Source of the DNA: Bacteroidales bacterium
GTDB taxonomy: Bacteria > Bacteroidota > Bacteroidia > Bacteroidales > P3
Length of the DNA: 52,734 nucleotides
Direction: 5' to 3'
Assembly: GCA_004551865.1 (NCBI GenBank)
Contig: SFPR01000014.1
Location: 1-52,734 of the forward strand
Notes under the pieces: generated by a model
The model's input: the letters and a program-made list of their open reading frames with translations, nothing else
Told to the model about the DNA's origin: nothing
Database searches by the model: none
Position numbers and translations under genes: made by a program
Shown: positions 41,849-51,402 of the stretch, one piece after another
Position numbering within the stretch: position 1 is the first letter of the stretch
How the letters are laid out: each line of letters starts with the position of its first letter

Positions 41849-42922
41849 ATGTTAGAGAAATTGGAAGCTATCCACGAGAAGTTTTTGGAGATTGAGAAGC
41901 AGATGAACGATCCGGAGGTGATGAACGACATGAAGCACTATGTCAAACTCAGCAAGGATTACAAGGATTTGCAGCCCATAATCGCCGCCTACAAGGAATA
42001 CAAAAACGTTTTGGAAAATATAGAGAACGCCAAGTTTGTGCTTAACAACGAAAAGGACGAGGAGTTTAAGGAAATGGCAAAGCAGGAGCTTGGAGAACTC
42101 ACCGAGAAACGTCAGCAGATGGAAGATGACATTCGCCTGATGCTCATTCCGTCCGACCCTCAGGACGGCAAGAATGCGGTGTTTGAAATCCGTGCAGGAA
42201 CAGGTGGCGATGAGGCAAGCATCTTTGCAGGCGACTTGTACAGAATGTACACCAAGTTTTTTGAGAAGAAAGGTTGGAAGACGGAGATTGTCGATTTCAC
42301 CGAAGGAACGGTGGGCGGATATAAGGAGATTGTGCTTAACGTTTCGGGAGAGGGTGTTTACGGACAGATGAAGTACGAGTCGGGTGTTCACCGCGTTCAG
42401 AGAGTGCCGCAAACCGAAACTCAGGGACGAGTACACACTTCGGCAGCATCGGTGGTCGTCCTTCCCGAAGCAGAGGAGTTCGATGTCGATTTGAAGATGA
42501 GCGACATTCGCAAAGACACTTTTTGTTCGTCCGGTCCGGGAGGTCAATCGGTCAATACAACTTATTCTGCAATCAGACTGACACACATTCCCACCGGCAT
42601 TGTGGTTTCATGCCAAGACCAGAAGTCTCAAATCAAGAACTTCGACAAAGCTCTCACCGTATTGAGAACTCGTTTGTTCGAGTTGGAATACAACAAGTAT
42701 CTGAACGAGATTGCCTCCAAACGAAAAACCATGGTCTCTACCGGAGACCGTTCGGCAAAAATCAGAACGTACAACTACCCTCAGTCGAGAGTTACCGACC
42801 ACAGAATAAATTGGACGATGTACAATCTGCCTGTGTTCATGGACGGCGAAATTCAAGATGTGTTAGATGCTCTCCAACTTGCGGAAAATGCCGAGAGATT
42901 GAAGGAAGCTGTCGGTCAATAG
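41849..42922 (+). CDS. prfA: Peptide chain release factor 1
   Basis: RF1 recognises UAA and UAG stop codons in the ribosomal A site and triggers release of the finished chain. The 357-aa sequence has the N-terminal coiled domain, the codon-recognition region with 'HRVQRVPQTETQGRVHTSAASVVV' and the catalytic 'SGPGGQSVNTTYSAIRLTHIPTGI' with GGQ at 231-233. The C-terminal 'RSAKIRTYNYPQSRVTDHRI' is also family-typical. The anticodon-like tripeptide would lie near residue 185 (P-x-T). Length matches bacterial RF1. It has its own promoter and a strong terminator, so it is monocistronic. Confidence 0.97.
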   Translation: MLEKLEAIHEKFLEIEKQMNDPEVMNDMKHYVKLSKDYKDLQPIIAAYKEYKNVLENIENAKFVLNNEKDEEFKEMAKQELGELTEKRQQMEDDIRLMLIPSDPQDGKNAVFEIRAGTGGDEASIFAGDLYRMYTKFFEKKGWKTEIVDFTEGTVGGYKEIVLNVSGEGVYGQMKYESGVHRVQRVPQTETQGRVHTSAASVVVLPEAEEFDVDLKMSDIRKDTFCSSGPGGQSVNTTYSAIRLTHIPTGIVVSCQDQKSQIKNFDKALTVLRTRLFELEYNKYLNEIASKRKTMVSTGDRSAKIRTYNYPQSRVTDHRINWTMYNLPVFMDGEIQDVLDALQLAENAERLKEAVGQ

Positions 42923-42950
42923 ACAACAAATAATCACAAGGATAAAATAC

Positions 42951-42985
42951 AGGGGGAAGTTCTTACGTTCCCCCTATGTTGTTTT
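42951..42985 (+). terminator. Terminator of prfA
   Basis: AGGGGGAA (42951-42958) and TTCCCCCT (42968-42975) form an 8-bp GC-rich stem followed by a T-rich stretch ending TTTT. It lies 28 nt after the stop. Confidence 0.75.
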
Positions 42986-42999
42986 AAGTATATATGCCG

Positions 43000-45371
43000 A
43001 TGAAGAGATTTTGTCTTAGCGTTATATTTGTCGTTTTCGGGTTTGTTGCCTCACAGGCTCAGTATTACAACTCTGCAATAGGTCAGTGGCAGGACCATTT
43101 GTCCTACTATGCAACTCATGCGGTCTTTTCGACCGGAAGCTCTGTCTTGGCAGCTTCGGAGAGTTCGCTCTTTTATGTCAATAAGTACGACAGATCAAGC
43201 AAAAGGTTCTCGAAAGTAAACGGGCTGTCTGATGCCGGAGTAAAGGTAACAGCATACGACCCCGAAACAAAATCTACAATCATCACCTACGACAACTCCA
43301 ATATCGACATTGTTCAAAACGACAAGGTGTACAACATATCGGACATAAAGGTGCGAAGCATTGAGGGTAGCAAGTCGATAAACAACATCTGTTTCAACTC
43401 CGGCAAGGCTTATCTTTCGTGCGGCTTCGGAATAGTGGTCTTGGACCTTATGCGACGAGAGATTTACGACACCTACTACATAGGAACAAACAGTGCAAAG
43501 GTGGCAGTCAATGCGGTGGCAATCAACGACACTGCAATCTTTGCGGCAACTGCCGAGGGACTTCTGTACGCTCCCAAAAACAGCAATGCCTTGGCGTCGA
43601 GCCAAACGTGGCAACGCATGAGCGACATTGCCAATACCGGAAAAGGGGACTACAACATCAACTTTCTTTTGCAAATTAACCCTTCGGAGCTGCTTGTCGG
43701 CACTGCTTCCGAAAGCTCGACCAACAGCACCATATACATCTTTGACGGAACAAACTGGCGAACCGCATTCGACGACCAATATGTCCGCAACCTGCGATTG
43801 GAGGACGATGTGCTTACCTTGGTTGCTTACAGAAGTGTCAATTTCTATCACAGCAACGATGTGAGTTCGGGACATGAGTTCTTTCACCTGAGCGATGAGT
43901 GGAATCCGCTTCACAATGCCCACTTGGACGTGTGCGATGCGATAATTGACGGTGAGGATATATGGTTGGCTCACGAATATGAGGGCTTGTTGTGCTATGA
44001 GAACTACAAGCAAGGCTCTCTGACTGTCAAAAAGTACTTCCCCGACGGTCCGATGAGCAACGATGTCTTCTCGATTACCGCCTCGGAAGACGGAAAGATA
44101 TATGTGGCACCGGGAGGCAAGAGATATATGTGGCACCGGGAGGCAAGACAATTCAAAACGCTCCCCGAGGCATCAAAGCCAACGTCTATATCTTTGACGG
44201 ATACTATTGGCAGGCTCTTGACGAAACTCCTGCATTGGACACACTCAAAGACGTGCTGAACGTAGCTATCGACCCTCGCGACCCCAAACATCTCATGCTT
44301 TCATCGTGGTGGAACGGCGTAATAGAGGTACGAAACGGCAAGATAATAAACGTTTACACTCAAGAGAACACCAACAACACCATAATCCCTCACCCCTACT
44401 GCTATCGTATTGCAAAGGTTGAGTATGACGAATCGGCAAACCTGCTGATTGCAAACTCCATGGTGCAAGACGGCTTTTGTTATCTGACATACGACAACAC
44501 TTGGGGCAAGTTCGAGACCTATTCGGCAATAGGACTGAACGAGATAATGGGAATGGAACTCGACAAGTTTTATCACTACAAGTTCCTCTGGACGGCAAAC
44601 AACAAGATATTAGTGTTGGACAACAACGGCAACAAAGTTCTGCTCGACCCCAACAATGGTTCGTATGACAAGACGACCAAGGTGAACTGCATAACGCAGG
44701 ACATGGACGGCGAAATGTGGATTGGAACAGACAAAGGCATCAAAGTGGCATACAACATTGCCGACATCTTTGAAACAAGCGACGGATTGACTTCCAAAAC
44801 CGAGTGTCAGAACATCATCTACCAAGAAAACGGCATTGCTCAATACCTTCTCAACTTCGAGAACATAACCTGCATAATGATTGACGGAGGCAACCGCAAA
44901 TGGGTAGGCACCGAAAGAAACGGCATCTATGTCCTCTCTGCTTCGGGCAACGAACAACTCTTTCACTTTACTGCCGAGAACAGCCCCCTGATTTCCAACC
45001 GTATCATCTGCATGGCTCAAAACGGCAAAACAGGCGAGGTATTCATTGGAACAGACCGCGGAATTGTGTCCTACAAAGCCGAATCGACCAAGGGTGCAGA
45101 AGAGGCGGGCAAGCTCACGGTCTATCCCAACCCTCTGAGACCACATCACAGTGGAACGATTGCAATCAAGGGATTTGTGGCAGACTCTGACGTAAGGATA
45201 ACAGACGTTGCGGGCAAGACGGTGGCTCATCTCAAATCCATAGGAGGACAGGCAGTATGGGACGGTAGGAACTTCAACGGCGAAGAGGTGGCAAGCGGAG
45301 TGTATCTCATCTTCTCTTCGGCAGAGGAAGGCAGCCGGACAGCCTGCGGAAAAGTCCTGATAATACGATAA
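43000..45371 (+). pseudogene. porZ: T9SS component PorZ, frameshifted by a 26-bp duplication
   Basis: Two overlapping frames (to 44259, and 44130-45371) together encode one PorZ-like protein. It has a signal peptide (SVIFVVFGFVASQAQ), beta-propeller segments ('SALLP'-type blades around 'GQWQDHLSYYATHAVFSTGSSVLAASES' and 'MWIGTDKGIKVAYNIADIFETSDGLTSKTECQNI') and a T9SS-type C-terminal domain ('VYPNPLRPHHSGTIAIKGF'). PorZ is the outer-membrane T9SS protein involved with the sortase-like attachment complex. The frame breaks at a 26-bp tandem duplication (44096-44147). Without one copy the frame would read through to about 790 codons, close to the approximately 780 aa I recall for P. gingivalis PorZ. 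The gene may be inactive, phase-variable or misassembled. recO follows. Confidence 0.85.
44096..44147 (+). repeat. 26-bp perfect tandem duplication inside porZ
   Basis: Copy 1 is 44096-44121 and copy 2 is 44122-44147; both begin AGATATATGTGGCACC and are identical. Since 26 is not a multiple of three, it shifts the frame. Confidence 0.95.
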
Positions 45372-45376
45372 GAGCA

Positions 45377-46093
45377 ATGATTTACACCACACGTGCAATC
45401 ATCATAGGCACAACAGCCTACACCGACAACAGTCTCATCATCAAAGCCTACACCCAAGAGTTCGGATTGCAGAGCTATATCTTGCGTTCGGCTCGCAAAA
45501 GTCGTGGCAACTCCAAGCCTCAGCACTTTCAGGCTCTCCGTGTGGTCGAATTGGAAATAAGTCAGACCCCAAAAGCCAAGCTGAGCAGCATTCGTTCCTC
45601 ACAACTTACAGGCTCATACGAACAAATCTCTACCGACATTGTCAAAACTACTCTTGCTCTCTTTCTGACCGAGGTCATCAATCTGTCGGTCAAAGAGAGC
45701 GTTCCCAACCGAGAGCTGTTCGAGTTGCTCGCAAGCGAAATTGCAGCCTTGGAGGTGGCAGAAGCCAAGGATACGGCGGAGTTTCACCTGCGTTTCCTTA
45801 TCAAGCTCGCAAGCATTCTCGGCTTCTGTCCGCAAGACAACTACGATGCCGCCCACCCCTGCTTCAATCTGAGAACAGGAGCTTTCGTTGCAACAATGCA
45901 GGAAAGCGACACCCTTGCTCCCGAAGCCTCGGAAAGCCTGCACAGACTGCTCTCCCTGCCAACAGAACGCATAACCCGAACCCTTGCCGAGCGAAGAGAA
46001 CTCCTTAGCAACATCTTGCACTTCTACGCAATCCACATCACCGCCGGCAGACCAATCCGCTCCCACGAAATCCTCTGCACAATATTGGGGTAA
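45377..46093 (+). CDS. recO: DNA repair protein RecO
   Basis: RecO helps load RecA at gaps by displacing SSB, with RecF and RecR. The 238-aa protein has the N-terminal OB-fold pattern 'TTRAIIIGTTAYTDNSLIIKAYTQEFGLQSYILRSARKSRG'. A helical domain follows with 'HLRFLIKLASILGFCPQDNYDAAHPCFNLRTGAF', where the usual zinc-ribbon Cys are reduced, as often in Bacteroidota. It starts 5 nt after porZ, so it is probably co-transcribed with it; frame disruption of porZ may affect its translation. The next stretch holds the tracrRNA and cas9 leader. Confidence 0.93.
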   Translation: MIYTTRAIIIGTTAYTDNSLIIKAYTQEFGLQSYILRSARKSRGNSKPQHFQALRVVELEISQTPKAKLSSIRSSQLTGSYEQISTDIVKTTLALFLTEVINLSVKESVPNRELFELLASEIAALEVAEAKDTAEFHLRFLIKLASILGFCPQDNYDAAHPCFNLRTGAFVATMQESDTLAPEASESLHRLLSLPTERITRTLAERRELLSNILHFYAIHITAGRPIRSHEILCTILG

Positions 46094-46132
46094 AAAGAAA
46101 GGAAAATTGTATAAAACGCCCTTAATAAAAAG

Positions 46133-46148
46133 TAATTTTGTATATTTG
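46133..46148 (+). promoter_or_regulatory. Candidate cas9 promoter (-7 boxes)
   Basis: Two consecutive -7-like boxes, TAATTTTG (46133-46140) and TATATTTG (46141-46148), face cas9. No -33 box stands at 19-20 nt. A transcript from here would have a 150-nt leader that is fully antisense to the tracrRNA. Confidence 0.45.
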
Positions 46149-46164
46149 CCGTGTGATTGGCAGC

Positions 46165-46256
46165 AAAAAAAATACTCCCACGGAGTACGCGGGAGTTAGA
46201 TAACTCTTCGGCTTATAGCCTTATTGTGAAAAGCTTTCACATAGTAGTATCTTTGC
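46165..46256 (-). ncRNA. tracrRNA of the type II-C system
   Basis: Read on the - strand. Positions 46256-46224 form an anti-repeat that pairs with the 5' half of the CRISPR repeat: 12 + 7 + 7 matched bases with a bulge and one internal mismatch. Next come a GGCT/AGCC hairpin (46220-46210), GAGTT/AACTC (46206-46193) and a 9-bp GC-rich stem with one wobble (46196-46174), then eight T (46172-46165). The second stem overlaps the terminator arm, so the two compete. A promoter precedes it at 46289-46259. The RNA lies within the cas9 leader on the opposite strand. It would form the crRNA-tracrRNA duplex for Cas9. This is inferred from sequence, not from expression data. Confidence 0.88.
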
Positions 46257-46258
46257 TG

Positions 46259-46289
46259 CAAAGGTAAGAAGAATTTTGAAAATGGCAAT
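46259..46289 (-). promoter_or_regulatory. tracrRNA promoter
   Basis: On the - strand ATTG (46289-46286), a 19-nt spacer and TACCTTTG (46266-46259). The predicted start is at the beginning of the anti-repeat. The -33 box is only 16 nt from the cas9 ATG on the other strand. Confidence 0.7.
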
Positions 46290-46304
46290 AAACTAATTAA
46301 AAAA

Positions 46305-49300
46305 ATGAGCAAGATTTTAGGCATTGACTTGGGAACCAACTCAATAGGATTGGCAGTCAGAGACACAGACAAAGGTAATTCTTTCGTTGAACAATTAGAT
46401 TTCTTCAGTTCTGTAATATTCAAATCGGGTGTCGGTACAGGTACTTCCGGTGAATTTTCATACGCAGCAGAACGAACGAAAAAAAGATCAATAAGACGAT
46501 TGTATCAGTCGAGAAAATACAGGATATGGGCAACATTGGAATTGCTTATCAAAAATGATTGTTGTCCTTTGTCGATGGAAGATTTGGACAAATGGAGGAA
46601 GTACGACAAGGAGAAAGGTTTGAGAAGACAATATCCCATTGATGCAGCAGAGTTTGAACAATGGGTGAGGTTGGATTTCGATTTGGACGGCAAGCCTGAC
46701 TATACAAGTCCATACGCACTGCGTGCAGAAATAATGCAAAAACAATTTGACTTTACACAACAAATCGACAGGTTCAAATTGGGAAGAATACTATATCACA
46801 TTGCTCAAAGAAGAGGATTTAAAAGCAGCAAGGGTGAAACACTGAAAGAATTGTCCGAAGCCGAAATAACAGGAGAACTTGATTTTTCGACAGAATTAAA
46901 GAAATCCGAAACAAAGAAGTCTCAGAAATTGGTTGATTTCATGGAGAAAAACAACATTCCAACAGTCGGATATGCTTTTCATGAATTAGAAAAACAGGGC
47001 ATAAGAATAAAAGAAAGCGAATACCAAGCAGTAAGAAGTCAATACAAAGAGGAAATCAAAAAAATATTTGAATTTCAAGAAGGATTGGACACCAATAGTG
47101 AGTTCTTCAAACGTCTGACAAGCGAAAAGAAGAAAGAAGGAACAATATTCTACAAACGACCTCTTCGCTCTCAAAAAGGCAAGGTTGGCACTTGTACGTT
47201 AGAACCCGGCAAAGCACGCTGTCCAATCTCTCACCCCGAATTTGAAGAATACAGAGCATGGTGCTTTATCAACAACATATTGTACAGAACCAATCCGACC
47301 GCAGAATGGCAACGTTTGACTTTGGAACTTAAAGAGCAGTTGTTCAAAGAAAAGTTTTTGAGAGTAAAATCATACTTTCCATTCAGCGAAATAAGAGAGT
47401 GGCTCTCGGCAAAGTTAAACATAGCACTATCAAATGATAAAGGCAAAGAAACAATCAATTATCCTGACAAAACCAATGTTTCGGCTTGTCCTGTGTCTGC
47501 TCGTTTGAAAAACCTATTGGGCGATGACTATAAGCAATGGACTTTTGAAACCAATAAAGAGCGAATTAACCATAAGACAGGAGAGGTTCACAAAGTAACT
47601 TACTCCTACCTTGACCTTTGGCATATTTGTTTTTCCTTCGATGAACAAGAATTTGTTGAAGAATTTGCAAAAAACACTCTTGGCTTTGATGACAAAAAAG
47701 CAAAGCAACTATGCACTATTTACAACAACATCCAACAAGATTATGCCTCATTGAGTCTCAAAGCAATCAGAAACATCAATCCATTCTTAAAAAGAGGTTT
47801 GATTTATACCGATGCAGTACTTTTGGCAAAACTTCCTGAAATATTTGGAGATAAATGGAGCGAAGTTGAGAATGATGTGGTGGAAAAACTTAAAACTATC
47901 ACAGCCAACAACAGACATCAAAAGGAAGTTTACAACATAGTTAATGATTTAATCTCGGATTACAAATCTTTGGACTATGACCAACGATTTGCCGAACACA
48001 ATACAGATTATGTACTGCAAGAGAATGATTACTCTGACATTGAATGCAAACTCAAAAGACATTTTGGTGAAAAAGCATGGACTGAAAAAACAAACCAAGA
48101 GCAAGAAGAAATCAGAAAGAAAGTCGGCGAACTATATCAAAACTTCTTCCGCAACTCTTCGAGAAAATACTATGAACAACCAAAATTGGCAGACAGCCTT
48201 GCCAACTATTTAACAGAGACTTATTTCTATCTTGACACAAAAGACTTGCAAAAGATATATCATCCATCAATGATTGAAATCTATCCGATAGCAAGCAAGG
48301 TTGTATTAGATGATTGCAGATGTGTCAGATTGTTGAAAAGCCCTGTAATCGGAGCATTGAAGAACCCTATGGCAATGAGAATACTCCATACCTTGCGTTC
48401 TCAAATCAACAAACTAATCGAAGAAGGAAAGATTGACGAAAGCACAAGAATTGTTGTAGAAACAGCCCGAGAAGTAAATGATGCCAATATGCGTTGGGCA
48501 ATCAAAGAATACCAGCAAAGACAAGAAGATGAAAATAAAGCGATTGAAAAGATAATCGGAGAATACTATCCAAATGAACCTATTTCTGATGACCGAATAA
48601 GAAAAGCAAAAATCCTAATCGACCAAGCAAATATTACGGACACTGATAAACAAGAGAAAGACGAGGTCTCAAACAAAGGAATTAACGACACTTGGACAAA
48701 AGTAAAAACAAGCAAAATTGCAAAATACAAACTATGGCTTGAACAAAATTGTTGCTGTCTTTATACAGGTAAGACCATTTCGATAAGCGAGCTGTTTGAT
48801 GAAAACAAATTTGACATCGAACACACAATACCACGCAGCATTTCTTTTGATGATTCTCTCTCAAATCTTACTATTTGCGATGCCCGTTTCAACCGAAGCA
48901 CCAAACGAAACTCTATTCCTTCACAACTTCCAAATTATGATGAAATCAAGCCACGATTAGAAATGTGGGAAAAGAAAGTAAAATCACTGAAAGAACGAGT
49001 GTATCATTGGAAAGAAGAATCGAAAAAAGCTCAAACAAAAGACAGAAAAGACTACTGCATAAGGCAAAAACACTTGTGGAACATGGAACTCTCATATTGG
49101 GAGAAGAAACTAAATACATTTACAATTACAGAAGTTACCGATAGTTTCAGAAACAACCAACTAAATGACACTCGTATCATAACCAAGTATGCATATCATT
49201 ATTTAAAGACTGCATTTGACCACGTCAGCGTGCAACGAGGTGAAATCACCTCAACTTTCCGCAAGATTATAGGAATACAACAAATAGACGAACAGAAAGA

Positions 49301-50474
49301 CAGAAACAATCACTCCCACCATGCCATTGATGCAGCTGTGCTTACCCTTGTCCCATCGGCAAAAGAAAAGGAGAAAATGATGAGATTGTTCTATCTGATG
49401 AAAGAGTACAAAACTAACCCTGCATACAGACAAGAACTCGAAAAAGAAAAACAGACTTATTTCCCGAATGATGTTACAGCAGTCAAAGACTATATCGAAC
49501 AAAATATTTTTGTTACACATATAGCCAAAGACCAAACACTTACACCTGCAAAACGTCGCAAACGCATAAGAGGAAAGATAGACAGAAAGCACGAACAATG
49601 GATAACAGGCGACTGTATCAGAGGAAGTTTACACCAAGATAGTTTCTATGGTTGCATAGAAATTGACGGAGAACAACACTTTGTTATCAGACGTGTCCTA
49701 AAATACAAAGCAAACGAAAAAGACAAAGGTTTTAAGAATTGGAAAGAATTGGAGAATGCAATAGTAGATAAAGCTCTATATAAACGTTTAATAAAACCTT
49801 TCTGTCCAGAGGGATCAGAAGTACCTTCGGTTGATTTCAAAACGGCAATAGCAGAGAAAGGTGGATTGTTTGACAATGGAAGAAAGGTAAGACATATTCG
49901 TTGTTATACTTCCGTAAAGAAACCTTTACAAATAAAAGAGCAGACGTACAAATCCAAGAAAGACTACAAAAACTACTACTATGCCGAAGTTGGTGATTTA
50001 TGTACCATGTGCAAGTATGAAAACAAAGACACAAAAGAAGTAAAATACATTCCTTACAATCTCTTTGAAATAGCACAAAATCACAAAGAATGTGGGGAGT
50101 TTATTCCTCGAACAACCCAATCAGACAACAATAATACACTTTACCTCTGTCAGAAACTGACACGGGGGCAAATGGTACTTATCTACAAAGACACTCCACA
50201 CGAACTATTTGATATAGACAACGACCAATTATCAAAACGCCTATATGTAATCAATGGTTTTGAGAAAAAATCATGTTTAATAAAACTCATTCATCACGCA
50301 AATGCCCAACCTGACAAAGAACTTGGCAAAGGTGAAAGTATAAAAAGCTTTGACAACATTCCTCAAAAGATAAGGCAAAGCATAAACGGATTAAAGTATC
50401 TGCTTATCGGAGTCGATTTTGAAATCATAAACGGACGAATTGAATTTTTGAACAAATCAAAGCACTATGATTAA
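46305..50474 (+). CDS. cas9: CRISPR-associated endonuclease Cas9, type II-C
   Basis: The 1389-aa RNA-guided nuclease has every expected motif. RuvC-I is 'ILGIDLGTNSIGLAV' (Asp8) and the Arg-rich bridge helix is 'RTKKRSIRRLYQSRKYR'. RuvC-II is 'RIVVETAREVNDANMRW' (Glu719). HNH is 'FDIEHTIPRSISFDDSLSNL' with catalytic His840. RuvC-III is 'NHSHHAIDAAVL' (His1006, Asp1009). The size is typical for large II-C Cas9 of Bacteroidota and larger than Neisseria Cas9 (about 1080 aa). The REC lobe lies between the bridge helix and RuvC-II; the C-terminal approximately 330 residues should hold the wedge and PAM-interacting domains. Absence of csn2 and cas4 supports subtype II-C. It overlaps cas1 by 8 nt. 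PAM cannot be read from here. Codon use looks more AT-rich than in cas1 and cas2. Confidence 0.97.
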   Translation: MSKILGIDLGTNSIGLAVRDTDKGNSFVEQLDFFSSVIFKSGVGTGTSGEFSYAAERTKKRSIRRLYQSRKYRIWATLELLIKNDCCPLSMEDLDKWRKYDKEKGLRRQYPIDAAEFEQWVRLDFDLDGKPDYTSPYALRAEIMQKQFDFTQQIDRFKLGRILYHIAQRRGFKSSKGETLKELSEAEITGELDFSTELKKSETKKSQKLVDFMEKNNIPTVGYAFHELEKQGIRIKESEYQAVRSQYKEEIKKIFEFQEGLDTNSEFFKRLTSEKKKEGTIFYKRPLRSQKGKVGTCTLEPGKARCPISHPEFEEYRAWCFINNILYRTNPTAEWQRLTLELKEQLFKEKFLRVKSYFPFSEIREWLSAKLNIALSNDKGKETINYPDKTNVSACPVSARLKNLLGDDYKQWTFETNKERINHKTGEVHKVTYSYLDLWHICFSFDEQEFVEEFAKNTLGFDDKKAKQLCTIYNNIQQDYASLSLKAIRNINPFLKRGLIYTDAVLLAKLPEIFGDKWSEVENDVVEKLKTITANNRHQKEVYNIVNDLISDYKSLDYDQRFAEHNTDYVLQENDYSDIECKLKRHFGEKAWTEKTNQEQEEIRKKVGELYQNFFRNSSRKYYEQPKLADSLANYLTETYFYLDTKDLQKIYHPSMIEIYPIASKVVLDDCRCVRLLKSPVIGALKNPMAMRILHTLRSQINKLIEEGKIDESTRIVVETAREVNDANMRWAIKEYQQRQEDENKAIEKIIGEYYPNEPISDDRIRKAKILIDQANITDTDKQEKDEVSNKGINDTWTKVKTSKIAKYKLWLEQNCCCLYTGKTISISELFDENKFDIEHTIPRSISFDDSLSNLTICDARFNRSTKRNSIPSQLPNYDEIKPRLEMWEKKVKSLKERVYHWKEESKKAQTKDRKDYCIRQKHLWNMELSYWEKKLNTFTITEVTDSFRNNQLNDTRIITKYAYHYLKTAFDHVSVQRGEITSTFRKIIGIQQIDEQKDRNNHSHHAIDAAVLTLVPSAKEKEKMMRLFYLMKEYKTNPAYRQELEKEKQTYFPNDVTAVKDYIEQNIFVTHIAKDQTLTPAKRRKRIRGKIDRKHEQWITGDCIRGSLHQDSFYGCIEIDGEQHFVIRRVLKYKANEKDKGFKNWKELENAIVDKALYKRLIKPFCPEGSEVPSVDFKTAIAEKGGLFDNGRKVRHIRCYTSVKKPLQIKEQTYKSKKDYKNYYYAEVGDLCTMCKYENKDTKEVKYIPYNLFEIAQNHKECGEFIPRTTQSDNNNTLYLCQKLTRGQMVLIYKDTPHELFDIDNDQLSKRLYVINGFEKKSCLIKLIHHANAQPDKELGKGESIKSFDNIPQKIRQSINGLKYLLIGVDFEIINGRIEFLNKSKHYD

Positions 50475-51399
50475 GCGAACGTTGTGTTTTTCAAATCCGG
50501 CATATCTGTCGGTGAAGAACAAACAGTTGGTTATCAAGTTGCCAGAAGTGGAAAACAACGACACTCTGCCCGAAAGTTTCAAGCAGAGTGCCGTTACCAC
50601 CATTCCGATTGAAGACATCGGCATTGTCGTCTTGGACAATCAACGTATCACTATCACCCAGAGCGTCTTGGAACAACTGATAGACAACAACTGTGCCGTG
50701 ATAACCTGCAACCAAAGCCACCTGCCCATAGCCATGCACCTGCCACTTGCAGGCAACACCACCCAGACCGAACGAATGCGTTACCAGATTGAAGCCTCCC
50801 TCCCACTAAAAAAACAACTATGGCAACAAACCATCGTCGCCAAGATACAAAACCAAGCTGCCGTTCTTCGAGAATGCAGAGGCGTCGAAGTCCGCAATAT
50901 GCTCCGCTGGGCTACACAAGTCAAAAGTGGCGACAGCGACAACATGGAAGCCCGTGCAGCCGTCTATTATTGGCAAAACGCCTTCCCCTCAATCCCCGAC
51001 TTTGTTCGTTCGAGAGAAGCCGCACCGCCAAACAACCTGCTGAACTATGGGTACTCAATCCTCCGAGCCATAGTGGCAAGAGGCTTGGTATCGAGCGGAC
51101 TGCTGCCCACACTCGGCATTCACCACCGAAACAAATACAACGCCTACTGTTTGGCAGACGACATCATGGAACCCTACCGACCATACGTCGATAAACATAT
51201 CTTCAATATATTTGACAACAATCCCGATTGCAGCGAATTAAACAACGAATTAAAATCCCAACTCCTCCAAATACCGGTACTCGATGTAACAATCAACTCA
51301 CAACGCAGTCCCCTCATGGTGGCAGTCAGCACCACCACCGCCTCATTACAAAAATGCTATTCGGGTGAAGCAAGAAAGATAATCTATCCAACAATATAA
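50467..51399 (+). CDS. cas1: CRISPR adaptation endonuclease Cas1
   Basis: The 310-aa protein integrates new spacers together with Cas2. The N-terminal beta-sandwich ('IPIEDIGIVVLDNQRITITQSVLEQLIDNNCAVITCN') and the helical catalytic part fit type II Cas1. Active-site candidates are Glu161 ('DNMEARAAVYYWQ'), His219 or His220 ('LGIHHRNKYNAYCL') and the Asp/Glu cluster at 231-235 ('ADDIMEPYRP'). The start overlaps the cas9 end by 8 nt and cas2 follows 3 nt after the stop, so all three are one coupled operon. All catalytic residues seem present, so adaptation is probably possible. Confidence 0.95.
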   Translation: MIKRTLCFSNPAYLSVKNKQLVIKLPEVENNDTLPESFKQSAVTTIPIEDIGIVVLDNQRITITQSVLEQLIDNNCAVITCNQSHLPIAMHLPLAGNTTQTERMRYQIEASLPLKKQLWQQTIVAKIQNQAAVLRECRGVEVRNMLRWATQVKSGDSDNMEARAAVYYWQNAFPSIPDFVRSREAAPPNNLLNYGYSILRAIVARGLVSSGLLPTLGIHHRNKYNAYCLADDIMEPYRPYVDKHIFNIFDNNPDCSELNNELKSQLLQIPVLDVTINSQRSPLMVAVSTTTASLQKCYSGEARKIIYPTI

Positions 51400-51402
51400 C
51401 CA

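Noticed and set aside
42994..44259. Reading the two porZ frames as two separate proteins
   Set aside because: The first has a nonsense tail after the duplication and the second lacks a signal peptide and plausible start. A single 26-bp removal restores one full-length PorZ.
46224..46304. tracrRNA on the + strand
   Set aside because: The + strand after the anti-repeat has no hairpins and no T-run before the cas9 ATG. The - strand has promoter, hairpins and terminator.
48822..48824. HNH catalytic His numbered 840, identical to SpyCas9
   Set aside because: Coincidence of numbering; the other catalytic residues (8, 719, 1006, 1009) differ from the SpyCas9 numbers.
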